Shown here piece after piece: positions 16,837 to 25,670 of a stretch of DNA of 64,000 nucleotides. Each line of letters opens with the position of its first letter. The stretch's first letter is position 1. This DNA is from Aurantimonas sp965217685 (lineage in GTDB: Bacteria; Pseudomonadota; Alphaproteobacteria; Rhizobiales; Rhizobiaceae), in assembly GCA_965217685.1 (NCBI GenBank), contig CBDCIZ010000003.1:2356001-2420000 (forward strand). The letters are read 5' to 3'. The translations under genes were made by a program, and so were the position numbers. The notes under the pieces were generated by a model. The model worked only from the letters and a program-made list of their open reading frames with translations. It was not told where the DNA came from and searched no databases.

Positions 16837-18207
16837 ATGCTGACCGAACCGCTCAAGACCCTCCTCGCCAAAGCCTCGCCGGCACGGGCCGGCGATTTTC
16901 TCGCCGAGATCGCAGCTTCGAGCCAGGAGGAGCGGGTCAGGGCCCAGCGGCGGCTGGCCGACGTGACGCTGGGCGACATCCTGAACGAGCCGCTCATCGA
17001 ACCCAACGACGACGAAGTCTCCGCCCTCATCTACGACCGCCACGACGCCGAGGCGTTCGGGCCGATCGCCGGCTGGTCCGTCGGCGAGTTCCGCGACTGG
17101 CTGCTCTCCGATGCGACCACGCAAAGCCACATCGAGGCCCTGACCTGGGCGCTGACGCCGGAGATGGTCGCGGCGGTCTCGAAACTCTGCCGCAACCAGG
17201 ATCTCATCGCCATCGCGCAGAAACGCCGGGTCCAGGCGGCGTTCCGCACCACGGTCGGGCTGCCGGGGCGCCTGTCGGTGCGCATCCAGCCGAACCACCC
17301 GACGGACGACGCCAAGGGTGTCGCGGCCTCGATCGTCGACGGGCTGCAATTCGGATGCGGCGACGCGGTCATCGGCATCAACCCCGCCACCGACTCGCCC
17401 GCCGCCATGCGCCGTCTGCTTGACCTGATCGAAGAGCTTCGCCTGCGTCTCGGCGCGCCGATCCAGTCCTGCGTCCTCGCCCATGTTTCGACAGCGCTCG
17501 CGCTGATGGAAAAGGGCGACGTGCCGATGGACCTCGTGTTCCAGTCGATCGCCGGCTCGCAGAAGGCCAATGCCTCCTTCGGCATCGATCTCGCCATGCT
17601 GCGCGAGGCGCACGAGGCCGGCCAGGCGCTGAACCGCGGCACGGTCGGCCGGAACATCATGTATTTCGAGACCGGCCAGGGCTCGGCGCTGTCGGCCGAC
17701 GCCCATTTCGGCATCGACCAGCAGACCATGGAGGCCAGAGCCTACGCCGTTGCCCGCGAGTTCCAGCCGTTGCTTGTCAACACCGTCGTCGGCTTCATCG
17801 GCCCGGAATATCTCTATGACGGCAAGGAGATCATCCGCGCCGGGCTGGAGGACCACTTTTGCGGCAAGCTCATGGGCGTCCCCATGGGCGTCGACGTCTG
17901 CTACACCAACCACGCCGAGGCCGACCAGAACGACATGGACAACCTTCTGACGTTGCTCGCCGTCGCCGGGGTGAACTTCGTCATGGGCGTGCCGGGCTCC
18001 GACGACATCATGCTGAACTACCAGTCGACCAGCTATCACGACGCCGCCTATGTGCGTCGGTCGCTGAATTTGCGCCCCGCGCCGGAGTTCGAGGCCTGGG
18101 CGCAGGAGGCCGGACTCTTCGACGGCGACGGCTATCTCCTGCCGGAAAGCGAGGCCGGCGGTGCCGGCCTGTTGGAGCGGGCGCGCCTGCTGGAGGCCGC
18201 CGAATGA
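16837..18207 (+). CDS. eutB: ethanolamine ammonia-lyase large subunit
   Basis: This is the catalytic TIM-barrel subunit of the adenosylcobalamin-dependent lyase that splits ethanolamine into acetaldehyde and ammonia. The 456-residue product aligns by eye with EutB from LKTLLAKASPARAGDFLAEIAA through RRVQAAFRTTVGLPGRLSVRIQPNHPTDD, YFETGQGSALSADAHFG and GVPMGVDVCYTNHAEADQNDMD, the last containing the active-site Asp. The ATG 16837 start gives the usual N-terminus minus a few residues. It overlaps eutC by 4 bp. No reactivating factor EutA, transporter or shell gene is nearby, so this is the minimal catabolic eutBC form. It is divergent from the copper operon. Confidence 0.93.
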   Translation: MLTEPLKTLLAKASPARAGDFLAEIAASSQEERVRAQRRLADVTLGDILNEPLIEPNDDEVSALIYDRHDAEAFGPIAGWSVGEFRDWLLSDATTQSHIEALTWALTPEMVAAVSKLCRNQDLIAIAQKRRVQAAFRTTVGLPGRLSVRIQPNHPTDDAKGVAASIVDGLQFGCGDAVIGINPATDSPAAMRRLLDLIEELRLRLGAPIQSCVLAHVSTALALMEKGDVPMDLVFQSIAGSQKANASFGIDLAMLREAHEAGQALNRGTVGRNIMYFETGQGSALSADAHFGIDQQTMEARAYAVAREFQPLLVNTVVGFIGPEYLYDGKEIIRAGLEDHFCGKLMGVPMGVDVCYTNHAEADQNDMDNLLTLLAVAGVNFVMGVPGSDDIMLNYQSTSYHDAAYVRRSLNLRPAPEFEAWAQEAGLFDGDGYLLPESEAGGAGLLERARLLEAAE

Positions 18208-19007
18208 GCAACGAAAAGAACGGGATCGGCGCGCCCGGCGCGGACCATCCGCTGGCCCGCCTCAAGGCCCACACCGACGCTCGAATTGCGCTTGGCCGTT
18301 CGGGCGCGGGCCTGCCGACCGCCGCCCATCTCGATTTCGCCGCGGCCCATGCCCGCGCCCGCGATGCCGTCCATGCCGATTTCGCGGCGGACGTCATCGC
18401 CGGGGCGATCGAGGCGAAAGGCCGTCGGACGCTGCGTATCGCCAGCCAGGCGACCGACCGGGCGACCTATCTGCGTCGTCCCGATCTCGGTCGAAAGCTT
18501 TCGGATGAATCGCGCCGCCTCCTCGAAGAAAAGGTCGAAGGCGAGCGATTCGACCTCGTCCTGATCGTCGCCGACGGGCTGTCCGCCACCGCCGTCAACG
18601 CCTATGGCGCCGATGTCGCCAACGCCATCGCCGACGCCGTTCCGTCGAATTGGCGCCTCGCCCCGATCGTCGTCGCCACCGGCGCGCGCGTCGCGCTTTC
18701 CGACCCGATCGGTGCGGTGCTGAGGGCGAGGATCGCACTGATGCTGGTCGGCGAACGGCCGGGCCTCTCCGCCGCCGACAGCCTCGGCGCCTATCTGACA
18801 TTCGACCCCGGGCCGGGCCGCAGCGACGCCGACCGCAACTGCGTCTCCAACATCCGCAGGGGCGGCCTGAAGCCTGACGAGGCGGCGAGGAAGCTGGCGG
18901 GACTGCTCGCACGATCCAGCGATCTCGGGCTTTCGGGCACGAAACTCAAGGATGATGTCGAGGATCTGATCGCCGCTGAGACTTCGTCGCGTCTCTCCGG
19001 TCTATAG
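18204..19007 (+). CDS. eutC: ethanolamine ammonia-lyase small subunit
   Basis: The 267-residue product is the cobalamin-binding small subunit that completes the EutBC lyase. The conserved DLVLIVADGLSATAVNAYG and the C-terminal PGRSDADRNCVSNIRRGGLKPDEAARKLAGLL are typical. The ATG 18204 overlaps the eutB stop as ATGA, indicating translational coupling; the open frame further upstream is only the antisense-frame continuation inside eutB. The 201 bp up to the next gene contain no clear terminator. Confidence 0.93.
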   Translation: MSNEKNGIGAPGADHPLARLKAHTDARIALGRSGAGLPTAAHLDFAAAHARARDAVHADFAADVIAGAIEAKGRRTLRIASQATDRATYLRRPDLGRKLSDESRRLLEEKVEGERFDLVLIVADGLSATAVNAYGADVANAIADAVPSNWRLAPIVVATGARVALSDPIGAVLRARIALMLVGERPGLSAADSLGAYLTFDPGPGRSDADRNCVSNIRRGGLKPDEAARKLAGLLARSSDLGLSGTKLKDDVEDLIAAETSSRLSGL

Positions 19008-19208
19008 CGCCCAGTCATCCTCGGAACGACAGTGGAGAATGATGGCGTTGCCTCGGGGGGTAACGCGACTTTCCGCCGATCAGGCCGGCCGCCTCATCCC
19101 TCGACCTTTCCCTCGCCGATCCGCCTTTTATGTTCCGGCAGGCGACACGCCGCCGGGACGCTCTTCGTCCTCGACGGCGGCCAAGGCTTCGCCGTCAAGG
19201 AGTTCCCC

Positions 19209-20189
19209 ATGAAGACCATCAAGCTCGGCCACACCGGCCTCGACGTCACGCCCATCTGCCTTGGCTGCATGAGCTACGGCGAATCGGCGGCCGGAAATCA
19301 CGCCTGGTCGATGGGCGAGGAGGAATCGCGGCCCTTCGTCAAGACCGCGCTGGAGATGGGGATCAACTTCTTCGACACCGCCAACGCCTATTCCGCCGGC
19401 ACCAGCGAGGAGATTGTCGGCAAGGCGCTGAAGGATTTCGCCAGACGCGACGAGATCGTCATCGCCACCAAGGTCCACAACCGTATGCATGACGGCCCGA
19501 ATGGCATGGGCCTGTCGCGCAAGGCGATCATGGCCGAGATCGACAACAGCCTGCGGCGTCTCGGCACCGACTATGTCGATCTCTACCAGACCCATCGCTG
19601 GGACTATCGCACGCCCATCGAGGAAACGCTGGAGGCGCTGAACGATGTGGTGAAGGCCGGCAAGGCCCGCTATATCGGCGCGTCGTCCATGCACGCCTGG
19701 CAGTTTTCCAAGGCGCTGCACGTCTCGAAGGCCAATGGCTGGGCCCGCTTCGTCACCATGCAGAACCATCTGAACCTCCTCTATCGCGAGGAGGAGCGCG
19801 AGATGCTGCCGCTGTGCCGCGACGAAAAGATCGGCGTGATTCCTTGGTCGCCCATGGCGCGGGGCCGCCTGACCCGCGACTGGAACGAGAGCACCAATCG
19901 CACCGAGACCGACGAATTCGGCAAGACGCTCTACAAATCCGACAGCGAAGCCGAGAAGGCGATCGTCGACAAGGTCGGCGAGATCGCCGAGGCCCGCGGG
20001 GTCTCCCGTGCCCAGATCGCGCTCGCCTGGGTGCGCCGGAAGCCGGGGGTCACCGCGCCGATCTTCGGCGCCACCAGGATGAAGCATCTTCAGGACGCCG
20101 TGGCCTCGCTCGATCTAACGCTGTCGGACGACGAGGTGGTCGCGCTGGAAGCGCCCTATCGCCCGCGCGCCGTCGCCGGCTTCGTTTGA
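19209..20189 (+). CDS. aldo/keto reductase
   Basis: A 326-residue NADPH-dependent oxidoreductase of the aldo/keto reductase superfamily with a TIM barrel. FFDTANAYSAGTSEEIVGKAL carries the catalytic Asp and Tyr, VIATKV the Lys and LYQTHRWD the His; PWSPMARGRLTR and GVTAPIFGATRMKHLQDA line the cofactor site. AAGGAG at 19197-19202 is 6 bp before ATG 19209, so the in-frame ATG at 19032 is not used. The substrate is unknown. It lies after eutBC, but the 201-bp gap and broad family specificity do not support assigning acetaldehyde as substrate. Confidence 0.87.
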   Translation: MKTIKLGHTGLDVTPICLGCMSYGESAAGNHAWSMGEEESRPFVKTALEMGINFFDTANAYSAGTSEEIVGKALKDFARRDEIVIATKVHNRMHDGPNGMGLSRKAIMAEIDNSLRRLGTDYVDLYQTHRWDYRTPIEETLEALNDVVKAGKARYIGASSMHAWQFSKALHVSKANGWARFVTMQNHLNLLYREEEREMLPLCRDEKIGVIPWSPMARGRLTRDWNESTNRTETDEFGKTLYKSDSEAEKAIVDKVGEIAEARGVSRAQIALAWVRRKPGVTAPIFGATRMKHLQDAVASLDLTLSDDEVVALEAPYRPRAVAGFV

Positions 20190-20481
20190 GCTGGACAGGC
20201 CAAGTGCTGGCGAACCGCGATGGCAGGGGCACGATCGAAGGAGGAGGGCCGTTCGAAACGAATTGCGGACCCGAGCCATCGCTTTTCCGTGAATTGCACC
20301 TTTGAACGGGACGCAATGCGCACCACCTGTGGCCGACAGACGGACGCGGCGCGCAACACCCGTCGGTTCGCTTCGTGCGACCGCCGGTTTTCTTTGTGCG
20401 TTGACGGCCGCGCCGACGATCACGAGGCCAGCGGCTCGAACGAGGTCCTCGACAAGGGGCCCGAACAAGGGAAATGAGAGC

Positions 20482-21519
20482 TTGGAACAAACGGCAGCCG
20501 GCGCAGGCAGCGCCGATACCATCCCCTTCTGGATCTGGCTCTCGACCATCGGGGGCATCGCCGCCCTCTTCGTCTTCGACTTCCTCACCCATGTGAGAAA
20601 ACCCCATGAGCCGAGCTTCAAGGAAGCCGGGCTCTGGTCGATCTTCTACGTCGCACTCGCCATCCTGTTCGGTTGCGGCGTCTGGTATTTCTGGGACAGA
20701 ACCCACGGCGTCGAATTCTTCGCCGGCTTCATCACCGAAAAGAGCCTGTCGGTCGACAACCTCTTCGTCTTCGTCATCATCATGGGCAGCTTCCAGGTGC
20801 CGCGCGAGTTTCAGCAGAAGGCGCTGCTGATCGGCATCGTGCTGGCGCTGATCATGCGCGGCCTGTTCATCGCCATCGGCGCGGCGGCGATCGAGCAGTT
20901 CTCCTGGGTGTTCTACATCTTCGGCCTTTTTCTCCTCTGGACCGCCTGGAAGCTTGCGGTCGAAAGCGCAAAGCACAAGAAATCGACCGACGAGGCATAC
21001 GAGCCCAACGCCATCGTGAGGTTCGTCCAGGCGCGGTTGCCCTTCACCGAGGATTTTCAGGGCAACCAGCTTTCGGTGAAACGGAACGGCAGACGTGTTT
21101 TCACGCCGATGTTCCTCGTCGTCGTGGCGCTCGGCATGACCGATCTGCTGTTCGCGTTCGATTCGATTCCCGCGATCTACGGTCTCACCGACGCGCCTTA
21201 CATCGTCTTCACCGCCAACGCCTTCGCCCTGCTCGGGCTGTTGCAGCTCTATTTCCTGCTCGGCGGCCTGCTCGATCGCCTCGTCTATCTCGGCTTCGGC
21301 CTTGCATTGATTCTCGGCTTCATCGGCGTCAAGTTGATCCTCCACGCCATGGAGGCCAACACCTTGCCCTTCCTCAACGACGGCCAGCCGATCGACGGCC
21401 TGCCATACATCTCGACCGGATTCTCGCTGGCGGTCATCATCGGCATTCTTGCCGTCACCACCATCGCCAGCCTGATCGTCAGCCGGAATGGCGAGACGGC
21501 GAAGGACAGTGGCCGATGA
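20482..21519 (+). CDS. TerC-family integral membrane protein
   Basis: A 345-residue multi-pass membrane protein of the TerC/Alx family. It shows eight to nine hydrophobic segments and the conserved acidic patches ITEKSLSVDNLFVFVIIM and LGMTDLLFAFDSIPAIYGLT, which are thought to bind metal ions. Alx-type members export manganese or respond to alkaline pH; tellurite resistance is only a historical name. A TTG at 20482 is chosen as start because the membrane domain begins 15 residues later. The in-frame ATG at 20302 would add a 60-residue Arg/Thr-rich leader with no hydrophobic start. No manganese riboswitch is recognisable in the 292 bp upstream. It precedes atpI by 49 bp on the same strand. 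Confidence 0.85.
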   Translation: MEQTAAGAGSADTIPFWIWLSTIGGIAALFVFDFLTHVRKPHEPSFKEAGLWSIFYVALAILFGCGVWYFWDRTHGVEFFAGFITEKSLSVDNLFVFVIIMGSFQVPREFQQKALLIGIVLALIMRGLFIAIGAAAIEQFSWVFYIFGLFLLWTAWKLAVESAKHKKSTDEAYEPNAIVRFVQARLPFTEDFQGNQLSVKRNGRRVFTPMFLVVVALGMTDLLFAFDSIPAIYGLTDAPYIVFTANAFALLGLLQLYFLLGGLLDRLVYLGFGLALILGFIGVKLILHAMEANTLPFLNDGQPIDGLPYISTGFSLAVIIGILAVTTIASLIVSRNGETAKDSGR

Positions 21520-21568
21520 GCGCGATGGCCCCCAAAGGCTCCAAAGGCCCCAGGGGCGCGGGTCGGTG

Positions 21569-22054
21569 ATGCGACCGCCGAAGACCGACGATTCGCCGCC
21601 GACCGGTGGCAACGAGTTCGGCGAACCGGGCGCCAGCCAGGACTTTGCCGCCGATCCCCTTGACGACGACGCCTGGCTGGAGCGCCGCGACCGCCTGTCG
21701 CGGCGCCTGAAGGAGCAGCGCCGCCGCATGCCGGACGTCGCCGAGACCGATCGCGGCTCCGGCAACATGATTGGGATGGCGCAAGGGTTGAAGATCGCCA
21801 GCGAGTTCATCGGCGGCATCCTCGTCGGCGCTGCCATTGGCTACGGCATCGACAGGTTCTTCGGCACGATGCCCTTCGGCCTGATCGTCTTCCTTCTGAT
21901 CGGCTTTGCTGCCGGGGTTCTCAACGTCGTTCGCGGCGTCTCGACGCCTGGCGAAAAGATGGCGGAAGAACAACGACGGCACGCATCGGTTCCGGCGGCG
22001 GACCCGCAGGCGCCGCGTCCGCCGGCACCTTCCACGGACGAGGACGACGACTGA
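21569..22054 (+). CDS. atpI: ATP synthase protein I (AtpI)
   Basis: A 161-residue AtpI-like assembly protein of the F1F0 ATP synthase, thought to help c-ring assembly or Mg2+ uptake. It has a charged N-terminal half (RRDRLSRRLKEQRRR), two membrane helices around GLKIASEFIGGILVGAAIGYGIDRF and PFGLIVFLLIGFAAGVLNVVR, and an acidic tail ending in EDDD. The N- and C-terminal tails are longer than in enterobacterial AtpI. It is the first gene of the F0 operon, 212 bp before atpB. Start ATG 21569 (or GTG 21566) lacks a strong ribosome site. Confidence 0.85.
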   Translation: MRPPKTDDSPPTGGNEFGEPGASQDFAADPLDDDAWLERRDRLSRRLKEQRRRMPDVAETDRGSGNMIGMAQGLKIASEFIGGILVGAAIGYGIDRFFGTMPFGLIVFLLIGFAAGVLNVVRGVSTPGEKMAEEQRRHASVPAADPQAPRPPAPSTDEDDD

Positions 22055-22266
22055 TACGGCACGGTCGGTTCGACCCCGCGGACCGCGACCCGGATATGGT
22101 CTTTCGATCGGGCAAAAGCGCCCGAGGCGGCATTTCGTGGCGCAAAAGCCGGCTTTGGTGTTGCACGCCGCCTTGCGGGACGCTATGGGCATGGCGGCCC
22201 GTCCCGCGGGGGCCACTGCCAGCCCCCTGCCAGCCCCAGACCCTTGCCAGCCGAAGGACCGACAGT

Positions 22267-23025
22267 TTGGAAGCCGATCCGCTAGATCCGATCCACCAGT
22301 TCCAGATCTTCAACATCGTGCCGATCCAGATCGGCGGGCTTGATTTCTCGTTCACCAATTCGGCGCTGTTCATGGTGATCGTCGTCGCCCTGACGACCGC
22401 GCTGCTGTACTATTCGACCCGCGGTCGCGGCCTCGTGCCGAGCCGGGCGCAGTCGGTCACCGAATTGTCCTACGAGTTCGTCGCCAACATGCTGCGCGAT
22501 GCTGCCGGCACCCAGGGGATGAGGTTCTTCCCGTTCGTCTTCTCGTTGTTCATGTTCGTGCTGGTGGCCAACCTTCTCGGCATGGTGCCGTATTTCTTTA
22601 CGGTGACGTCGCATTTGATCGTCACCTTCGCGCTCTCCATGCTCGTCATCGGTGTCGTCGTCGTCTATGGCTTCAAGAAGCATGGCATGGGCTTTCTCAA
22701 GCTGTTCGTGCCGCCGGACGTTCCGGCCCTGCTGCTGCCGCTGGTCGTCCTCATCGAGGTCGTGTCCTTCGTCTCGCGGCCGGTTTCGCTCTCGGTTCGT
22801 CTCTTCGCCAACATGCTGGCGGGTCACATCACGCTGAAGGTCTTCGCCGGTTTCGTGATCTCGCTGTCGAGCTTCGGCTTCATCGGCATCGTCGGCTCGA
22901 TCCTGCCGCTCGCCATGGCGGTCGCGCTGACGGCGCTGGAATTTCTGGTCGCCGCGCTGCAGGCCTACGTCTTCGCGGTGCTGACCTGCATGTATCTCAA
23001 CGACGCCATTCACCCGGGCCACTGA
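22267..23025 (+). CDS. atpB: ATP synthase F0 subunit a
   Basis: Subunit a forms the proton half-channels of the F0 motor. The 252-residue protein begins EADPLDPIHQFQIFNIVPI, as in rhizobial homologues, and contains the essential Arg at about 178 in PVSLSVRLFANMLAGHITLK, followed by ALEFLVAALQAYVFAVLTCMYLNDAIHPGH. The start appears to be TTG at 22267 with AAGGAC about 9 bp upstream; an ATG-initiated frame from 22096 would add 57 residues rich in Arg, Trp and Pro and is rejected. It is followed by atpE after 85 bp. Confidence 0.93.
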   Translation: MEADPLDPIHQFQIFNIVPIQIGGLDFSFTNSALFMVIVVALTTALLYYSTRGRGLVPSRAQSVTELSYEFVANMLRDAAGTQGMRFFPFVFSLFMFVLVANLLGMVPYFFTVTSHLIVTFALSMLVIGVVVVYGFKKHGMGFLKLFVPPDVPALLLPLVVLIEVVSFVSRPVSLSVRLFANMLAGHITLKVFAGFVISLSSFGFIGIVGSILPLAMAVALTALEFLVAALQAYVFAVLTCMYLNDAIHPGH

Positions 23026-23110
23026 CCGGTCCGGGCGAAGGTCCATCCACCGGCGGCCGGGCGGTCGCCAAACCTCGCCGCAATCTCAAGAGTTTCAAAG
23101 GAGTTTCGAT

Positions 23111-23338
23111 ATGGAAGCGGACGCAGCAAAGTTCATCGGCGCCGGACTCGCATGCCTTGGCATGGGCGGTGCGGGCATCGGCCTCGGCACCATCTTCGGC
23201 CAGTATCTCGCGGGCGCCCTGCGCAACCCGTCGGCCGCCGACGGCCAGTTCGGCCGTCTGATCTTCGGCTTCGCGGTGACGGAAGCGCTCGGCATCTTCT
23301 CGTTGCTGGTCGCTCTGCTTCTGCTCTTCGCCGTCTGA
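23111..23338 (+). CDS. atpE: ATP synthase F0 subunit c
   Basis: This 75-residue hairpin of two membrane helices forms the rotating c-ring. The polar loop RNPSAADGQFGRLIFGF separates the helices, and the proton-carrying carboxylate is Glu58 in VTEALGIFSLLVALLLLF. The glycine-rich first helix GMGGAGIGLGTIFG is normal. AAGGAG is placed about 9 bp before the ATG, giving one of the strongest ribosome sites in the operon, as expected for the most abundant subunit. A stable hairpin follows at 23377. Confidence 0.96.
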   Translation: MEADAAKFIGAGLACLGMGGAGIGLGTIFGQYLAGALRNPSAADGQFGRLIFGFAVTEALGIFSLLVALLLLFAV

Positions 23339-23376
23339 TCCTTCGGACGCTTAAGAGCCTTGAGACAGCCTAAACG

Positions 23377-23400
23377 ACCGGCGGCGCTTTTGCCGCCGGT
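23377..23400 (+). terminator. intercistronic hairpin atpE-atpF'
   Basis: A perfect 9-bp GC-rich stem (ACCGGCGGC with GCCGCCGGT) with a GCTTTT loop lies 39 bp after atpE and ends 20 bp before atpF'. Only TTCCC follows, so it could act as a partial terminator or, more likely, as an mRNA end stabiliser that raises the yield of subunit c. Confidence 0.6.
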
Positions 23401-23420
23401 TTCCCATGCCGGAGCCCGAC

Positions 23421-24062
23421 ATGTTCGTCAGCCAAGCCTTCGCACAGACAGCCCCGTCTGCCGCCGAGCCGGACGCCGGTCACGATGCCGCCGCACCGGT
23501 CGCAGCGGCTCCCGCGCCGGGCGATCCGATCGAGGGCACCCATTCCGAGGTCCAGGCCGATGGCGGGCACGAGGGCGGCTTTCCGCCTTTCGACAGCCAC
23601 TATTTTCCCTCGCAGCTCCTCTGGCTCGCGATCACCTTCGGCCTGTTCTATTTCGTCCTGAAAAAGGTCGTCCTGCCGCGCATCGCCGGCATTCTGGAGA
23701 ACCGCCGCGACCGCATCGCCCTCGATCTCGAGGCGGCCGAGCGAATGAAGTCCGATTCGGACGAGGCCAAGGCCGCCTATGAGCAGGAGTTGGCCGAGGC
23801 GCGTGAGCGCTCGCACAAGATCGCTCACGAGGCGCGCGATTCGGCTCGCAACGAGGCCGAAAAGGAGCGCAACAAGCTCGACGGCGAGCTCGACGAGAAG
23901 CTGGAGGCCGCACAGGCCCGCATTGCCGGCGTTCGCGACGAGGCGCTCAAGGATATCGGCCAGATCGCCGAGGACACCGCAGAGACCATCCTGCGCGACG
24001 TCGTCGGAATGGACGTGTCGCGCGAGGAAGTCGCCGGCGCCGTTTCCGCCGTCCACAGCTAA
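23421..24062 (+). CDS. atpG: ATP synthase F0 subunit b' (AtpG/AtpF')
   Basis: One of the two different b-type stator subunits found in alphaproteobacteria and photosynthetic bacteria. The 213-residue product has an Ala/Pro/His-rich N-terminus of about 55 residues, a membrane helix QLLWLAITFGLFYFVLKKVVLP, then a long charged coiled coil. ATG 23421 has GGAG 6 bp upstream and gives the familiar MFVSQAFAQ start; the ATG at 23406 lies right behind the hairpin and lacks a ribosome site. It is followed by atpF after 15 bp. Confidence 0.9.
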   Translation: MFVSQAFAQTAPSAAEPDAGHDAAAPVAAAPAPGDPIEGTHSEVQADGGHEGGFPPFDSHYFPSQLLWLAITFGLFYFVLKKVVLPRIAGILENRRDRIALDLEAAERMKSDSDEAKAAYEQELAEARERSHKIAHEARDSARNEAEKERNKLDGELDEKLEAAQARIAGVRDEALKDIGQIAEDTAETILRDVVGMDVSREEVAGAVSAVHS

Positions 24063-24077
24063 GAGGGCAATTTTCCC

Positions 24078-24557
24078 ATGACCAACACCTTCTGGGCCTT
24101 TGTCGCACTCGTCATCTTCCTGGCGATCGTCTGGTACATCAAGGCTCCCGGCCGGGTCGGCAAGACTCTCGACGACCGCGCCGATCGTATTCGCAAGGAG
24201 ATCGAGGAAGCGCGCGAGCTGAAGGAAGAGGCCAAGCAGCAGCTTGCCGAATATCAGCGCCGCCGCCGCGAGGCCGAGCAGGAAGCCAAGGACATCGTCG
24301 CCGCCGCCAAGCGCGAGGCGAGCGCGATCCTCGATGAGGCTCGCCGCAAGAACGAGGAATATGTCGAGCGCCGTACGGCGATGGCCGAGACCAAGATCGC
24401 CCAGGCCGAGAGCGATGCCGTCGCCGAGGTCCGTGCCACGGCGGTCAATGTCGCGATCGCCGCTGCCACCAGGATCATTGCCGACCGTAACAGTGGCGAC
24501 GGCGCCGGTCGCTTCATCGACGGCTCCATCGCCGAAGTGCGCAAGCGCCTGAACTGA
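24078..24557 (+). CDS. atpF: ATP synthase F0 subunit b
   Basis: The second b-type stator subunit, 159 residues. A short N-terminal membrane helix (TFWAFVALVIFLAIVWYI) is followed by a continuous coiled coil (EIEEARELKEEAKQQLAEYQRRRREAEQEAKDIV) that reaches toward F1. AGAGGG lies before the ATG. It is the last gene of the F0 operon; the F1 genes are not in the window, as usual for alphaproteobacteria, where they form a separate operon. Confidence 0.93.
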   Translation: MTNTFWAFVALVIFLAIVWYIKAPGRVGKTLDDRADRIRKEIEEARELKEEAKQQLAEYQRRRREAEQEAKDIVAAAKREASAILDEARRKNEEYVERRTAMAETKIAQAESDAVAEVRATAVNVAIAAATRIIADRNSGDGAGRFIDGSIAEVRKRLN

Positions 24558-24610
24558 TCGCAGACGGCCTCGGATTTATCGCAGGTCCGAAAGCGCGATG
24601 AAGGATTTGA

Positions 24611-24639
24611 GGGTCGCCGGAAGGCGGCCCGTTTTCGTT
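24611..24639 (+). terminator. intrinsic terminator of the atp operon
   Basis: An 8-bp stem (GGGTCGCC with GGCGGCCC, one G-U pair) with a GGAA tetraloop and the tail GTTTTCGTT lies 53 bp after atpF. It also sits just past the 3' end of the convergent rnhB. Confidence 0.7.
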
Positions 24640-24661
24640 GACGGCCTTGCGCGGGGGACGC

Positions 24662-25531
24662 TCAATCCTGGCGGAGCGGCCTGAAACTCATGCGGTGGAG
24701 CGGGCTTGGGCCATGGCGGGCGATGGCACGGAGATGCTCGGGCGTGCCGTAGCCCATGTGCCGGGAAAAGCCGTAGGCCGGAAACCGTTTGCAGGCCCGC
24801 TGCATGATCCGGTCGCGGGTCACCTTTGCAAGGATCGAGGCCGCCGCGATGGAGACGCTCACGCCGTCGCCGCCGATGACGGCGGTGCCCTCGCAGGTCA
24901 GGCCAGGCGGCACGTCTCGCCCATCGATCAAGGCGTGGCAGGGCAGGGCCGGAAGAGCGGTCAACGCCCGGCGCATGGCCAGAAGCGTCGCGCCGCGAAT
25001 GTTGTAGTGGTCGATCTCGCCGGCGCTGGCCGAGGCGATAGCGACCTCGCCGACGGCCATGATCTCGGCGAACAGCCGCTCGCGCTCTGCGCATGTCAAC
25101 CGCTTGGAATCGTCGATGCCGGTGGGGTGAGCCCCGTCCCGAAAGACGACCGCCGCGGCGACAACCGGCCCGGCCAGCGGGCCGCGGCCCGCCTCGTCGA
25201 TCCCGGCGATACGGACCAGGCCGGTTGCGATCAATGCCATCTCGCGACTGCGGTCCGGCAGGGCACGCAGGGCTTTCCGGGCTTTCACGCCGGCGGTCGC
25301 GTCCGCCCTGGACTGAGTCCCAGCGCGTTCGGGCGCAGCCCTGATCTGGCCCTTGGCAAGACGCTCGACGTCGTCCGACGCCGTCACCGCACGCAAAGCC
25401 GGCGCGGCGCGCGACGCCGTTCGTACAGCGTCGGCGTCCATCCCCGACGACGTTGTTACTGGCGCGCACGCCGGGGTGGAGCCGGGCGTCTGCGAAGAAG
25501 GGGGCGGAGAATCGGAAGAACGGCGAGCCAT
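24662..25531 (-). CDS. rnhB: ribonuclease HII with N-terminal extension
   Basis: RNase HII cuts RNA in RNA-DNA hybrids and removes misincorporated ribonucleotides. The catalytic core starts at about residue 107: GIDEAGRGPLAGPVVAAAV supplies Asp112 and Glu113, and HALIDG and SIAAASILAKVTRDRIM supply the remaining acidic residues. At 289 residues it is about 70-80 longer than usual because of a low-complexity Ala/Arg/Thr-rich N-terminus. The start MARRSSDSPPP resembles the start of rhizobial RnhB, so the long form is probably real. An internal ATG at about residue 98 would give a minimal enzyme. It lies 139 bp behind the radical SAM gene on the same strand. Confidence 0.87.
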   Translation of the reverse strand: MARRSSDSPPPSSQTPGSTPACAPVTTSSGMDADAVRTASRAAPALRAVTASDDVERLAKGQIRAAPERAGTQSRADATAGVKARKALRALPDRSREMALIATGLVRIAGIDEAGRGPLAGPVVAAAVVFRDGAHPTGIDDSKRLTCAERERLFAEIMAVGEVAIASASAGEIDHYNIRGATLLAMRRALTALPALPCHALIDGRDVPPGLTCEGTAVIGGDGVSVSIAAASILAKVTRDRIMQRACKRFPAYGFSRHMGYGTPEHLRAIARHGPSPLHRMSFRPLRQD

Positions 25532-25670
25532 CGTGCGGCGAAACTCGCTGATTCCCCGACTCTCCGCAAGCCTCGCCAGCCGAGGGGCGGCTGACCGGCG
25601 AGACGATCGGTCGGCGCATGATCCGGGCGACGCTGGACGGGCGCTATCCTGCGATCATGCGTCGTAAGCG

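Noticed and set aside
20190..20481. Possible manganese (yybP-ykoY) riboswitch before the TerC-family gene.
   Set aside because: The conserved loops of that element could not be recognised; a covariance search (Infernal) would be decisive.
20302..20481. ATG at 20302 as start of the TerC-family protein.
   Set aside because: It would add a Thr/Arg/Pro-rich leader not seen in the family and without signal-peptide features; the TTG at 20482 fits better.
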